The notes below the pieces were generated by a model that ran no database searches, was not told where the DNA came from, and worked only from the letters and a program-made list of their open reading frames with translations. Positions 56,651 through 64,000 of a stretch of DNA of 64,000 bases are shown in pieces; position 1 is the stretch's first letter; every line of letters begins with the position of its first letter. The stretch is from Pseudomonas migulae NBRC 103157 (GTDB lineage: Bacteria > Pseudomonadota > Gammaproteobacteria > Pseudomonadales > Pseudomonadaceae). Location of the stretch: assembly GCF_002091715.1 (NCBI RefSeq), contig NZ_BDAG01000002.1, forward strand, positions 186,001 through 250,000. Reading direction: 5' to 3'. The translations under genes and the position numbers were made by a program.

Positions 56651-56663
56651 TTGAACAATTCAA
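56651..56663. promoter_or_regulatory. LysR-type box between leuC and the LysR gene
   Basis: TTGAA-CAA-TTCAA is a 5-bp inverted repeat and fits T-N11-A. It lies 38 bp before leuC and about 95 bp before the regulator, in a 146-bp AT-rich shared region. Confidence 0.5.
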
Positions 56664-56758
56664 TAACCCTTTGGCTTGTGAGGTCGATCCTAGGGGGTTA
56701 CATTAAATAACTCAAATTCATATTTTTTATGCTTTGGATAACCAACTGGAATACAGCA

Positions 56759-57649
56759 ATGGACCTCGCCAACCTCAATGCTTTTATTGCCATCGCCGAG
56801 ACCGGAAGCTTCTCCGGCGCCGGTGAACGGCTGCACCTGACGCAACCGGCGATCAGCAAGCGGATTGCCGGGCTCGAGCAGCAATTGAAGGTGCGCCTGT
56901 TTGACCGCCTGGGGCGCGAAGTCGGGCTGACGGAAGCCGGTCGCGCCCTGCTGCCGCGGGCCTATCAGATTCTGAACGTGCTGGACGACACCCGCCGTGC
57001 CCTGACCAACCTGACCGGCGAAGTGAGCGGTCGCCTGACCCTGGCCACCAGTCACCACATCGGCCTGCACCGTTTGCCCCCCCTATTAAGGGAGTTCACC
57101 CGCCGTTACCCACAAGTCGCGCTGGATATTCAGTTCCTCGATTCGGAAGTGGCCTACGAAGAAATCCTCCATGGTCGCGCCGAGCTTGCCGTCATCACCC
57201 TGGCGCCGGAGCCCCACGCACTGGTCAAGGCCACGCCGGTGTGGGACGACCCGCTGGATTTCGTGGTCGCGCCAGAGCATTCGCTGATCAGCAATGGCGC
57301 GGTAACCCTGGCAGACATCGCCCTGCATCCGGCCGTGTTTCCCGGCGGCAACACCTTTACTCACCATATCGTCCAGCGACTGTTCGAAGCGCAAGGCTTG
57401 ACGCCGAATATCGCCATGAGCACGAATTATCTGGAAACCATCAAGATGATGGTCTCGATCGGCCTGGCCTGGAGCGTATTGCCGCGCACCATGCTCGACG
57501 ATCAAGTTGCACGAATACCTTTGCCGGGCATACAACTGACTCGCCAGCTAGGCTATATCTTGCACACCGAACGGACGCTGTCGAACGCAGCACGGGCTTT
57601 TATGGCCTTGCTGGATGCACAAATCGATCTGCCAGGGACTCAAGGCTAA
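56759..57649 (+). CDS. LysR-family regulator divergent from leuC
   Basis: A 296-residue LysR regulator: helix-turn-helix at about residues 4-62 (LNAFIAIAETGSFSGAGERL, then QPAISKRIAGLEQQL) and an effector domain (GRLTLATSHHIGLHRLPPLL). The start at ATG 56759 is chosen over the open frame from 56729. Its position makes it the likely activator of leuCDB, with an isopropylmalate-type coinducer (inference). Confidence 0.92.
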   Translation: MDLANLNAFIAIAETGSFSGAGERLHLTQPAISKRIAGLEQQLKVRLFDRLGREVGLTEAGRALLPRAYQILNVLDDTRRALTNLTGEVSGRLTLATSHHIGLHRLPPLLREFTRRYPQVALDIQFLDSEVAYEEILHGRAELAVITLAPEPHALVKATPVWDDPLDFVVAPEHSLISNGAVTLADIALHPAVFPGGNTFTHHIVQRLFEAQGLTPNIAMSTNYLETIKMMVSIGLAWSVLPRTMLDDQVARIPLPGIQLTRQLGYILHTERTLSNAARAFMALLDAQIDLPGTQG

Positions 57650-57715
57650 TTTGTGCTAATCCTATAGAGCCGCGAAATCCTGTGCCTAACGCCCAATTCA
57701 GCCCAAGGCCTGCCA

Positions 57716-60700
57716 ATGCCGAAATCCGTTGACCGTATTCCGCCAATGCCGCGTATACAGGCGCTTGACCCGAAACGGTCCGAGCAAAGCTGGGAAAGCG
57801 CGCCTCAGTTGCTGGCCGCGCTCAACGGAGCGCGTCTGGGCGCCTGGTATTGGGACATCGAGCGCGGGCAGATCAGTTGGTCGCGGGGTACGCAGGCCTT
57901 GTTCGGCTTCGACCCCCGGCTGCCATTGCCCGCCGACCTGGAATACCTCGACCTGCTGCCGCCTGAAGACCGGGCCAAAACCATTCGCGCGTTCCATGCC
58001 GTAATTGCCGGCGCTCCGCTGGAGCAGGCAATGCACCACCGCATTCGCTGGCCCGATGGCAGCCTTCACTGGCTGGAGATCAATGGCAGTTTGCTGCCGG
58101 ACAAACACGGTCGGCCGCGCATGATCGGGGTGATCCGCGAAATCACCCACCAGCGCCAGCGTGAACAGGCACTGAGCAGCTCGGAAAAACGTTTCGCGAC
58201 GCTGTTTCACCTGTGTCCGAACATGGTACTTCTAACCCGCCAGGAAGACGGCCTGATCACCGAGGCCAACCAGTATTTCGAAAGCCTGTTCGGCTGGCCG
58301 GTGCAGAACGCGATTGGCCGCACCACGATAGAACTGGGCCTGTGGGTGCACCCGGAACAACGCGATAAACTGGTCAAGGCGACCAAGGCCAAAGGCGAGC
58401 TGATCAACATGGAAGTGCAGTTCCGCGCCAGCAATGGCCAGATCCACGACGGCATCCTCAGCGCGCAAAAAGTAGAACTCGAAGGCCAACCCTATCTGCT
58501 CAGCACCTTCCTCGACACCACCGAACGCAAGGCCGCCGAACTCGCCCTGAAAGACAGCCAGGAGCGCCTCGATCTGGCGCTGGATTCAGCCCAACTCGGC
58601 ACCTGGGACTGGCACATTCCCAGCGGCATGCTCTATGGCTCGGCCCGGGCCGCCCAGTTGCACGGGCTGGAACCCAAGCCGTTCCATGAGTCCTTCGAAG
58701 AGTTTTTCGAAGGCGTGCCCGGCGAAGAACGCGACAGCATGCGCGATGCCTATCGCAGCCTGCGCGAAGGTCCGGCGGGCAACTATCAATTGACTTACCG
58801 CGTACAAATGGAAGATGGCACTTCGCGCTACCTGGAAAGCCGCGCCCGCCTCTACCGCGATGATAACGGCGCGCCGTTGCGCATGGCCGGCACCTTGCTC
58901 GACATTACCGATCAGGTCGAGCGCGAGCAGATGCTGGTCGCTTCCGAAGAGAAATTTGCCACCCTGTTCCAGGTCAGTCCGGACCCGATTTGCGTCACCC
59001 GCCAGGACACCGGCCAGTTCATCGAAATCAACTCCAGTTTCACCCAGACTTTCGGCTGGAACACCGCCGAGGTGATTGGTCGCAGCGCCGACGAAATCGG
59101 CCTGTGGGACGCGTCGGCAAAAAGCCTGCGCCGGATCGAACAAGTCATCCGCGAACAAGGCCTGAACAACGTCGCCATTCTCGTTCAGCACAAGGACGGC
59201 CAATCGCTGACCTGCGTGATTTCCAGCCGCCAGATCAGCGTCGGCGACCAGCCGTGCATCGTTACCACCTTGCGCGACATCACCCAGCAACAACGCTCGG
59301 AAGCGGCGCTCAAGGCCAGCGAAGAGAAGTTCGCCAAGGCTTTCCACTCCAGTCCCGACGCTATCACCATTACCGAACGCGACACAGGGCGCTATCTGGA
59401 GGTCAACGATGGTTTCTGCCGCCTGACCGGCTATCGCGCCGATGAGGTGGTCGGCCGCACGGTGTACCAGGTCGGCATCTGGGCCGAAGAAAAACAACGC
59501 TCGGCGCTGTTGGCCGAACTACAGATCAAGGGCCGGGTGCATCACCAGGAGATGCTCGGCCGCAACAAGCGCGGCGAACTGCTGACCGTCGAAGTCTCGG
59601 TGGAACCGATCACGCTCAACGAAACCGCTTGCCTGCTGCTGACCGCGCGGGACGTCAGCCTGCTGAAAAACGCCGAAGCGCAGATCCGTCACCTGGCCTA
59701 CCACGACCCGCTGACCAACCTGCCCAACCGCGCACTGTTGATGGACCGCCTGAGCCAGCAGATCGCCCTGCTCAAACGCCACAACCTGCGTGGCGCCCTG
59801 ATGTTTCTCGATCTCGACCACTTCAAGCACATCAACGACTCGCTCGGCCACCCCGTGGGCGACACGGTGCTGAAGATCATCACCGCCCGCCTTGAAGCCA
59901 GTGTGCGCATGGAAGACACCGTCGCGCGGCTGGGCGGCGATGAGTTCGTGGTGTTGCTCAGCGGCCTGGAAGGTTCGCGCAATGAAGTCAGCGCCCAGGT
60001 CCGCGAACTTGCGGACACCTTGCGTGAACTGTTGTCCGAACCGATGTTCCTGGATGGTCAACGCCTGCAAGTGACGCCAAGTATCGGCATCGCGCTGATT
60101 CCCGATCACGGCTCGACCCCGACCGACCTGCTCAAGCGCGCCGACATCGCGCTTTATCGGGCCAAGGATTCAGGGCGCAACACCACGCAGATGTACCACA
60201 ACACCATGCAAAAGGCCGCCAGTGAACGCCTGCGCATGGAAACCGACTTGCGCCTGGCTCTTTCCCGGGGTGAGTTCGAGGTGCATTACCAGCCTCAGGT
60301 GGACGCTCGCAACAACCGCATCGTCGGTGCCGAAGCGCTGGTGCGCTGGAGCCATCCGGAGCTCGGCGCACAATCGCCGACCGAATTCATCAAGGTGCTG
60401 GAAGACAGCGGGTTGATTCTGGAGGTCGGCACCTGGATCGTCGACGAAGTGTGCTCAGCCTTCAAACAATTGATCGCCAAGGGCCTGATCAACCCGTTGG
60501 ATTTCAGCCTTTGTGTGAACATCAGCCCGCGGCAATTCCGCCAGAACGACTTCGTCGAGCGCATCGAGCACAGCCTCGTCAGCCACGGCCTCCCCTGCTC
60601 GCTGCTGAAACTGGAAATCACCGAAGGCATCGTCATCCAGAATCTGGAAGACACCATCAGCAAAATGCGTCGCCTGAAAAAGCTCGGCGTAAGCTTCGCC

Positions 60701-60994
60701 ATGGATGACTTCGGCACCGGTTACTCCTCGTTGACCTACCTCAAGCGACTGCCGGTCGACACGCTGAAAATCGACCAGTCATTCATCCGCGACGCCACCA
60801 CCGACCCCAACGACGCCGAGATCATCCGCGCCATCGTCGCCATGGCCCGCAGCCTGGAATTGAAAGTGATTGCCGAAGGGGTGGAGACCCCGGAACAGCT
60901 TGAGTTCCTGCAGGGGCTGGGCTGCCATTTTTATCAGGGGTATTTGCACAGCTCGCCGCTGCCGGTGGAGGCGTTCCAGAAGCTTCTTAAATAA
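57716..60994 (+). CDS. Five-PAS GGDEF-EAL protein (cyclic-di-GMP enzyme)
   Basis: A 1092-residue cytoplasmic protein without membrane helices. PAS domains lie at about 37-150, 157-270, 284-400, 411-520 and 530-645. A GGDEF domain at about 655-820 follows with an intact RLGGDEF motif and an RMED inhibitory site five residues before it. An EAL domain at about 840-1085 follows with EALVRW, NISPRQFR, FAMDDFGTGYSSL and AEGVETPEQ. Both diguanylate cyclase and phosphodiesterase activities look possible. ATG 57746 is an alternative start. Confidence 0.94.
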   Translation: MPKSVDRIPPMPRIQALDPKRSEQSWESAPQLLAALNGARLGAWYWDIERGQISWSRGTQALFGFDPRLPLPADLEYLDLLPPEDRAKTIRAFHAVIAGAPLEQAMHHRIRWPDGSLHWLEINGSLLPDKHGRPRMIGVIREITHQRQREQALSSSEKRFATLFHLCPNMVLLTRQEDGLITEANQYFESLFGWPVQNAIGRTTIELGLWVHPEQRDKLVKATKAKGELINMEVQFRASNGQIHDGILSAQKVELEGQPYLLSTFLDTTERKAAELALKDSQERLDLALDSAQLGTWDWHIPSGMLYGSARAAQLHGLEPKPFHESFEEFFEGVPGEERDSMRDAYRSLREGPAGNYQLTYRVQMEDGTSRYLESRARLYRDDNGAPLRMAGTLLDITDQVEREQMLVASEEKFATLFQVSPDPICVTRQDTGQFIEINSSFTQTFGWNTAEVIGRSADEIGLWDASAKSLRRIEQVIREQGLNNVAILVQHKDGQSLTCVISSRQISVGDQPCIVTTLRDITQQQRSEAALKASEEKFAKAFHSSPDAITITERDTGRYLEVNDGFCRLTGYRADEVVGRTVYQVGIWAEEKQRSALLAELQIKGRVHHQEMLGRNKRGELLTVEVSVEPITLNETACLLLTARDVSLLKNAEAQIRHLAYHDPLTNLPNRALLMDRLSQQIALLKRHNLRGALMFLDLDHFKHINDSLGHPVGDTVLKIITARLEASVRMEDTVARLGGDEFVVLLSGLEGSRNEVSAQVRELADTLRELLSEPMFLDGQRLQVTPSIGIALIPDHGSTPTDLLKRADIALYRAKDSGRNTTQMYHNTMQKAASERLRMETDLRLALSRGEFEVHYQPQVDARNNRIVGAEALVRWSHPELGAQSPTEFIKVLEDSGLILEVGTWIVDEVCSAFKQLIAKGLINPLDFSLCVNISPRQFRQNDFVERIEHSLVSHGLPCSLLKLEITEGIVIQNLEDTISKMRRLKKLGVSFAMDDFGTGYSSLTYLKRLPVDTLKIDQSFIRDATTDPNDAEIIRAIVAMARSLELKVIAEGVETPEQLEFLQGLGCHFYQGYLHSSPLPVEAFQKLLK

Positions 60995-61005
60995 CGCGGA
61001 CGGTG

Positions 61006-61094
61006 CAGGAGCTGCCGAAGACTGCGATCTTTTGATCTTGCATTGTGATTACCGGCGTAAAGATCAAAAGATCGCAGCCTTCGGCAGCTCCTAC
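61006..61094. repeat. REP inverted pair (third class)
   Basis: Arms CAGGAGCTGCCGAAGACTGC + GATCTTTTGATCTT and their complement, same class as 44675-44774, just behind the GGDEF-EAL gene. Confidence 0.88.
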
Positions 61095-61111
61095 GGGACG
61101 GGACAAGGCAC

Positions 61112-61139
61112 AAAAAAAGGGCGCCATTGGCGCCCTTTT
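61112..61139. terminator. Bidirectional terminator between the GGDEF-EAL and hsp20 genes
   Basis: The stem AAAAGGGCGCC / GGCGCCCTTTT with loop ATT serves both convergent genes. Confidence 0.93.
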
Positions 61140-61151
61140 CACTGCCCTGCC

Positions 61152-61598
61152 TTAGTGCTGCAGGGCTGGTTTTTGTGTCCCGTTGATCGGGATGCGTTTG
61201 GCTTTCGCCTCTTCCGGAACCACCCGCAACAGGTCGATACTCAACAGACCGTTGCTCAGGTCGGCGGCCTTGATTTCGATATGGTCCGCCAGACGGAAGG
61301 ACAGTTTGAAGGCCCGCTGTGCGATGCCTTGGTACAGATAAGTGACTTCTTCGTTCGCGTCACGTTTGCCGCCACTGATGGTCAGCACACCTTTTTCCAC
61401 TTGCAACTCCAGGTCTTCTTCCTGGAATCCGGCGGCCGCTATGACGATGCGGTATTGGTCGTCGCCGTGTTTTTCAACGTTGTAAGGTGGGTAGGTGCTG
61501 CCTGGCTCGTTGCGCAGGGCGGTTTCGAACAGATCGTTGAAACGGTCGAAACCCACCGAGGAACGGAACAGTGGTGCCATCGAAAATGCAGTGCTCAT
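61152..61598 (-). CDS. ibpA: Small heat-shock protein, IbpA type (Hsp20)
   Basis: An ATP-independent holdase of 148 residues. An N-terminal arm (MSTAFSMAPLFRSSVGFDRF) is followed by the alpha-crystallin domain at about 40-130 (YRIVIAAAGFQEEDLELQVE, ISGGKRDANEEVTYLYQGIA, RAFKLSFRLADHIEI) and a short tail with a basic IPI-like anchor (AKRIPIN). Expression should be heat-induced: a sigma-32 promoter and a ROSE thermometer precede it (annotated separately). Confidence 0.95.
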   Translation of the reverse strand: MSTAFSMAPLFRSSVGFDRFNDLFETALRNEPGSTYPPYNVEKHGDDQYRIVIAAAGFQEEDLELQVEKGVLTISGGKRDANEEVTYLYQGIAQRAFKLSFRLADHIEIKAADLSNGLLSIDLLRVVPEEAKAKRIPINGTQKPALQH

Positions 61599-61671
61599 GA
61601 TTCAAATCTCCTGAAAACATATCAGCAAGTTTTTTTGTCTCCGCGACCCGAATTCGGCATCGCGTAATCCA
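61599..61671 (-). ncRNA. ROSE-type RNA thermometer in the hsp20 leader
   Basis: In the minus-strand leader the segment UUGCUGA (61628-61622) pairs with UCAGGAG (61614-61608), which contains the Shine-Dalgarno sequence, around loop UAUGUUU. The pairing is U-G, U-A, G-G, C-G, U-A, G-C, A-U, with the mismatched G-G that marks ROSE elements. A 5' hairpin around CCGAAUUCGG (about 61653-61643) comes first. Heating should melt the weak stem and free the ribosome site. Confidence 0.85.
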
Positions 61672-61700
61672 TAAATAAGGACCGCTGATTGCTTTTCAAG
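61672..61700 (-). promoter_or_regulatory. Sigma-32 promoter of hsp20
   Basis: CTTGAAA (61700-61694), a 13-bp spacer and CCTTATTTA (61680-61672) match the heat-shock consensus CTTGAAA - CCCCATNTA. Confidence 0.82.
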
Positions 61701-61719
61701 AGAGTTTTTCAGAATTTTT

Positions 61720-62679
61720 TCAAGCCGCTTCCAACACCTGCAAACCCAGCAATCGCGAGACCTGATCCAGTTCGGTTTCACGGCGCAGCTCGGTAAACAA
61801 CTCAACGGCTTCGGGATAATTGCGCGTCAGCATGGCCAGCCACTGCTTCAGGCGACCCGGCGATTGACGCGCTGTCATCTGCGCCTTGGCCTGCAGCCAG
61901 AAGTCCTGTATCAGCGGCAACAGCTCCGCCCAAGTCATCTCGACCACTTCTTCACCGGCACGGGCGGCAGCGATTTGCCGGGCCAGGTCCGGACGCGACA
62001 CCAGCCCGCGGCCGAGCATGATGTCTTCCACGCCACTGATTTCGCGGCAACGGCGCCAGTCTTCAACGCTCCAGATATCACCATTGGCGAACACCGGCAC
62101 CTTGACCACTTCCTGCACGCGGGGTATCCACTCCCAATGTGCCGGCGGTTTGTAACCGTCCATCTTGGTCCGCGCATGCACCACGATGTGTGCCGCGCCG
62201 CCCTCGGCCAAGGCGGTGGCGCAGACCAGCGAACCGTCCGGGCTGTCGAAGCCCAGACGCATTTTCGCGGTGACTGGAATGTGCGCTGGAACGGCGCGAC
62301 GGACATGCTCGACGATCTGGTTCAGCAGCTCGGGCTCTTTGAGCAGCACCGCACCACCGCGCGATTTGTTGACGGTTTTGGCCGGGCAACCGAAGTTCAG
62401 GTCGATGACTTCAGAACCCAATTCGCAGGCCAGCGCGGCGTTTTCCGCCAGGCACACCGGATCGGAACCCAACAGCTGCACGCGCAACGGCACGCCAGAC
62501 GCGGTGCGCGCACCCGTCAGCAGTTCAGGACCGAACTTGTGGAAGTAGGCAGGCGTGAGCAACTGATCGTTGATCCGGATGAACTCGGTCACGCACCAAT
62601 CGATACCGCCCACACGGGTCAGCACGTCCCGCAGGATGTTGTCGACCAACCCCTCCATGGGTGCCAAAGCAATTTGCAT
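61720..62679 (-). CDS. dusC: tRNA-dihydrouridine(16) synthase
   Basis: FMN-dependent reduction of U16 in tRNA. It has 319 residues: [18 protein letters not shown] at the N-terminus, then [38 protein letters not shown] with the catalytic Cys, HARTKMDGY and [15 protein letters not shown]. The EFIRI and length fit DusC better than DusA or DusB. The start is ATG 62679; GTG 62688 is possible; neither has a strong ribosome site. Confidence 0.94.
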   Translation of the reverse strand: MQIALAPMEGLVDNILRDVLTRVGGIDWCVTEFIRINDQLLTPAYFHKFGPELLTGARTASGVPLRVQLLGSDPVCLAENAALACELGSEVIDLNFGCPAKTVNKSRGGAVLLKEPELLNQIVEHVRRAVPAHIPVTAKMRLGFDSPDGSLVCATALAEGGAAHIVVHARTKMDGYKPPAHWEWIPRVQEVVKVPVFANGDIWSVEDWRRCREISGVEDIMLGRGLVSRPDLARQIAAARAGEEVVEMTWAELLPLIQDFWLQAKAQMTARQSPGRLKQWLAMLTRNYPEAVELFTELRRETELDQVSRLLGLQVLEAA

Positions 62680-62767
62680 GAAAAACACACTCGACGAAAA
62701 ACGTGCGGCAGTTTACTGGGTTTCACAATCGAAAAGATAACCACCTGTAGGAGCTGCCGGGATCGGG

Positions 62768-63205
62768 TCAGTTCGTTAGCTGCAACGCAGGGCCGTAACC
62801 TTCGATAAACTCCGCCGGCATGCGCTTGGGTTTGCCCGTGGACAGTTCGATACAGACAAACGTGGTCTGCGCACGCAGCAATGTGGTGTTGTCGCTCGGG
62901 CGCTTCAGCTGGAAGTGCCGGGTCATTTTCAGGCGCTGATCCCAATCGACGATCCAGGTCGCCAATTGCAACTCATCGCCCTCGTAGGCCGCAGCCAGGT
63001 AATCGATCTCGTGCCGCACCACCGCCATCGCCCGATCAAGCCGCCGGTACTCGACCAGATCCAGGCCGAGCCGCTGAGAGTGGCGCCAGGCGCAGCGCTC
63101 GAGCCAGGTCACGTACACCGCATTATTCGCGTGACCCAACCCGTCGATGTCCTCGGCGCCCACTTCCAGATCAATGATAAATGGCGTTGCCCGATCCCAG
63201 CCCAT
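62768..63205 (-). CDS. Hotdog-fold acyl-CoA thioesterase (YbgC/FadM type)
   Basis: A 145-residue thioesterase. The active-site motif DIDGLGHANNAVYVTWLERC corresponds to the D-x-G-H-x-N-N pattern of 4-hydroxybenzoyl-CoA thioesterase-like proteins. The later RHEIDYLAAAYEGDELQLAT matches the second family block. It probably hydrolyses short- or long-chain acyl-CoA in the cytoplasm. Confidence 0.92.
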   Translation of the reverse strand: MGWDRATPFIIDLEVGAEDIDGLGHANNAVYVTWLERCAWRHSQRLGLDLVEYRRLDRAMAVVRHEIDYLAAAYEGDELQLATWIVDWDQRLKMTRHFQLKRPSDNTTLLRAQTTFVCIELSTGKPKRMPAEFIEGYGPALQLTN

Positions 63206-63253
63206 GCCCCACTCCCGGTCAGATTATGTCGACCGGGGCAGTGTAACGGATGC

Positions 63254-63997
63254 TCAGGCCGATTGGCGCGATTGCAGGCTGCGGCCGGCCAGCAGTGATA
63301 ACACGCCATCAATCACCCGAGGGTCAGCCAGTACCCGCTGATGACCGCCTTCTTTCAGTCGCAACAGACGGCTGTCGAACCAGGCTTCGTGAATCAGCTG
63401 GGATTCCTTGACCGGAACAAAGCAGTCGTCTTCGGCGTGAACGATCAGGCCAGGCATGTCGAGTTGATAGTGCGAGACATCCAGCGCAGCGGCACGCATG
63501 CCAACGTCTTTTTCAACCTGGCGAATGAACGCCGAGCGGGCTTTGGGCGGCAGTCGCACATAGCGGGCAAAACCACGCAGCACCCCGAGAATCCGCGCCG
63601 GAGCCGCAATCGTCACCAGGGTTTCAGTGCGCAAACCCAACTGGACGGCGAGCATGGCGCTGGCACCGCCCATCGAGTGTCCGATGACCGCCTGCAGCGG
63701 TGGCAGCTCGGCGGCAGCCTCGAGCATGGCTCGGGCGAACAGCACGACGTTTGCTTCGTTGCCCGGCGAACGACCATGCGCAGGCCCGTCCAACGCAACG
63801 ACGGTGTAACCGGCATCAACCAGCGCAGTGATCAGGCTGGCGAACTGCGTCGGCCGCCCTTCCCAACCGTGCATCAGCAACACCGCAGGACCTTGTCCCC
63901 AGCGCAACGCCGACAGGCCAAAGCGTAAAGTGATGCGCTCGGATTTCGCCAGCAGCGGCAGTTCCCAGTCACGCGGCGGCAGATCCCGCGGCGTCAT
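63254..63997 (-). CDS. Alpha/beta hydrolase (start near the window edge)
   Basis: At least 247 residues: the oxyanion loop LLMHGWEGRPTQF, the nucleophile elbow IGHSMGG (Ser), Asp in VHAEDDCFVP, and His in KEGGHQRVL. There is no signal in the visible part. The ATG at 63997 is three bases from the end of the window, so a more upstream start cannot be excluded. Substrate unknown; it lies 48 bp before the thioesterase gene, a likely two-gene unit. Confidence 0.88.
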   Translation of the reverse strand: MTPRDLPPRDWELPLLAKSERITLRFGLSALRWGQGPAVLLMHGWEGRPTQFASLITALVDAGYTVVALDGPAHGRSPGNEANVVLFARAMLEAAAELPPLQAVIGHSMGGASAMLAVQLGLRTETLVTIAAPARILGVLRGFARYVRLPPKARSAFIRQVEKDVGMRAAALDVSHYQLDMPGLIVHAEDDCFVPVKESQLIHEAWFDSRLLRLKEGGHQRVLADPRVIDGVLSLLAGRSLQSRQSA

Positions 63998-64000
63998 GAA

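Overview
The window is chromosomal DNA of a Pseudomonas of the fluorescens group. The evidence is the high GC content, the RsmE-type CsrA paralogue, the REP palindromes with CGCGAGCAAGCCCGCTCCCAC-like arms in most large gaps, and the fimV-truA-trpF-accD-folC-dedD-cvpA-purF-metZ order familiar from pseudomonads. Nearly all of it is ordinary core or near-core genome. The one clearly accessory segment is about 8.3 kb long, at 16.4-24.8 kb.

Layout, left to right. (1) 0-3.2 kb: the 5' part of thrS with a structured leader, a small secreted protein, a cold-shock protein, an I78-type lipoprotein and two hypothetical genes. (2) 3.3-10.4 kb: the ribose operon rbsBACRKD, transcribed leftward from a TTGACA-N17-CATAGT promoter with a perfect LacI-type palindrome. 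It ends in a gene for an exported nucleoside hydrolase. (3) 10.5-16.3 kb: periplasmic asparaginase, a LexA-boxed DUF1654-endA pair, a SPOR lipoprotein, rsmE, and hydrolase and membrane genes. (4) 16.4-24.85 kb: an island bounded by 106/107-bp direct repeats of the 3' part of tRNA-Val(GAC). It contains a frameshifted integrase remnant, an IS66 fragment, DUF3833 and chalcone-isomerase-like genes, a DCC-folE-SDR-DUF6482-photolyase-DUF2256 operon, and a TetR-EamA pair. (5) 25-32.3 kb: a PuuB/PauB-type oxidase and an L-rhamnonate catabolic operon (MFS, RhmD, RhmA-like aldolase, lactaldehyde dehydrogenase) opposite a LysR regulator. (6) 32.4-36.4 kb: a Fur-boxed FecI-FecR-TonB receptor system. (7) 36.6-37.0 kb: a tRNA-Val(TAC)-Asp-Asp operon. 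(8) 37.3-56.6 kb: a long leftward run of biosynthetic and housekeeping genes (leuC, leuD, methyltransferase, leuB, asd, usg-like, fimV, truA, trpF, accD, folC, dedD, cvpA, purF, metZ, SDR), interrupted by one rightward M24-peptidase gene. (9) 56.7-64 kb: a LysR regulator divergent from leuC, a five-PAS GGDEF-EAL protein, a small heat-shock protein with an RNA thermometer, dusC, a thioesterase and a hydrolase.

The strongest regulatory observations, all readable directly from the sequence, are four. The thrS leader carries two 7-nt-loop hairpins that imitate tRNA-Thr anticodon arms (GGU and UGU). The hsp20 gene has a canonical ROSE thermometer behind a sigma-32 promoter. A consensus LexA box overlaps the DUF1654-endA promoter. 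The island has its att-like repeats and a broken tyrosine recombinase. The island's gene set looks like the residue of a light or singlet-oxygen response cluster, which is the best candidate here for unexplored biology. No CRISPR array, prophage or secretion system was seen.
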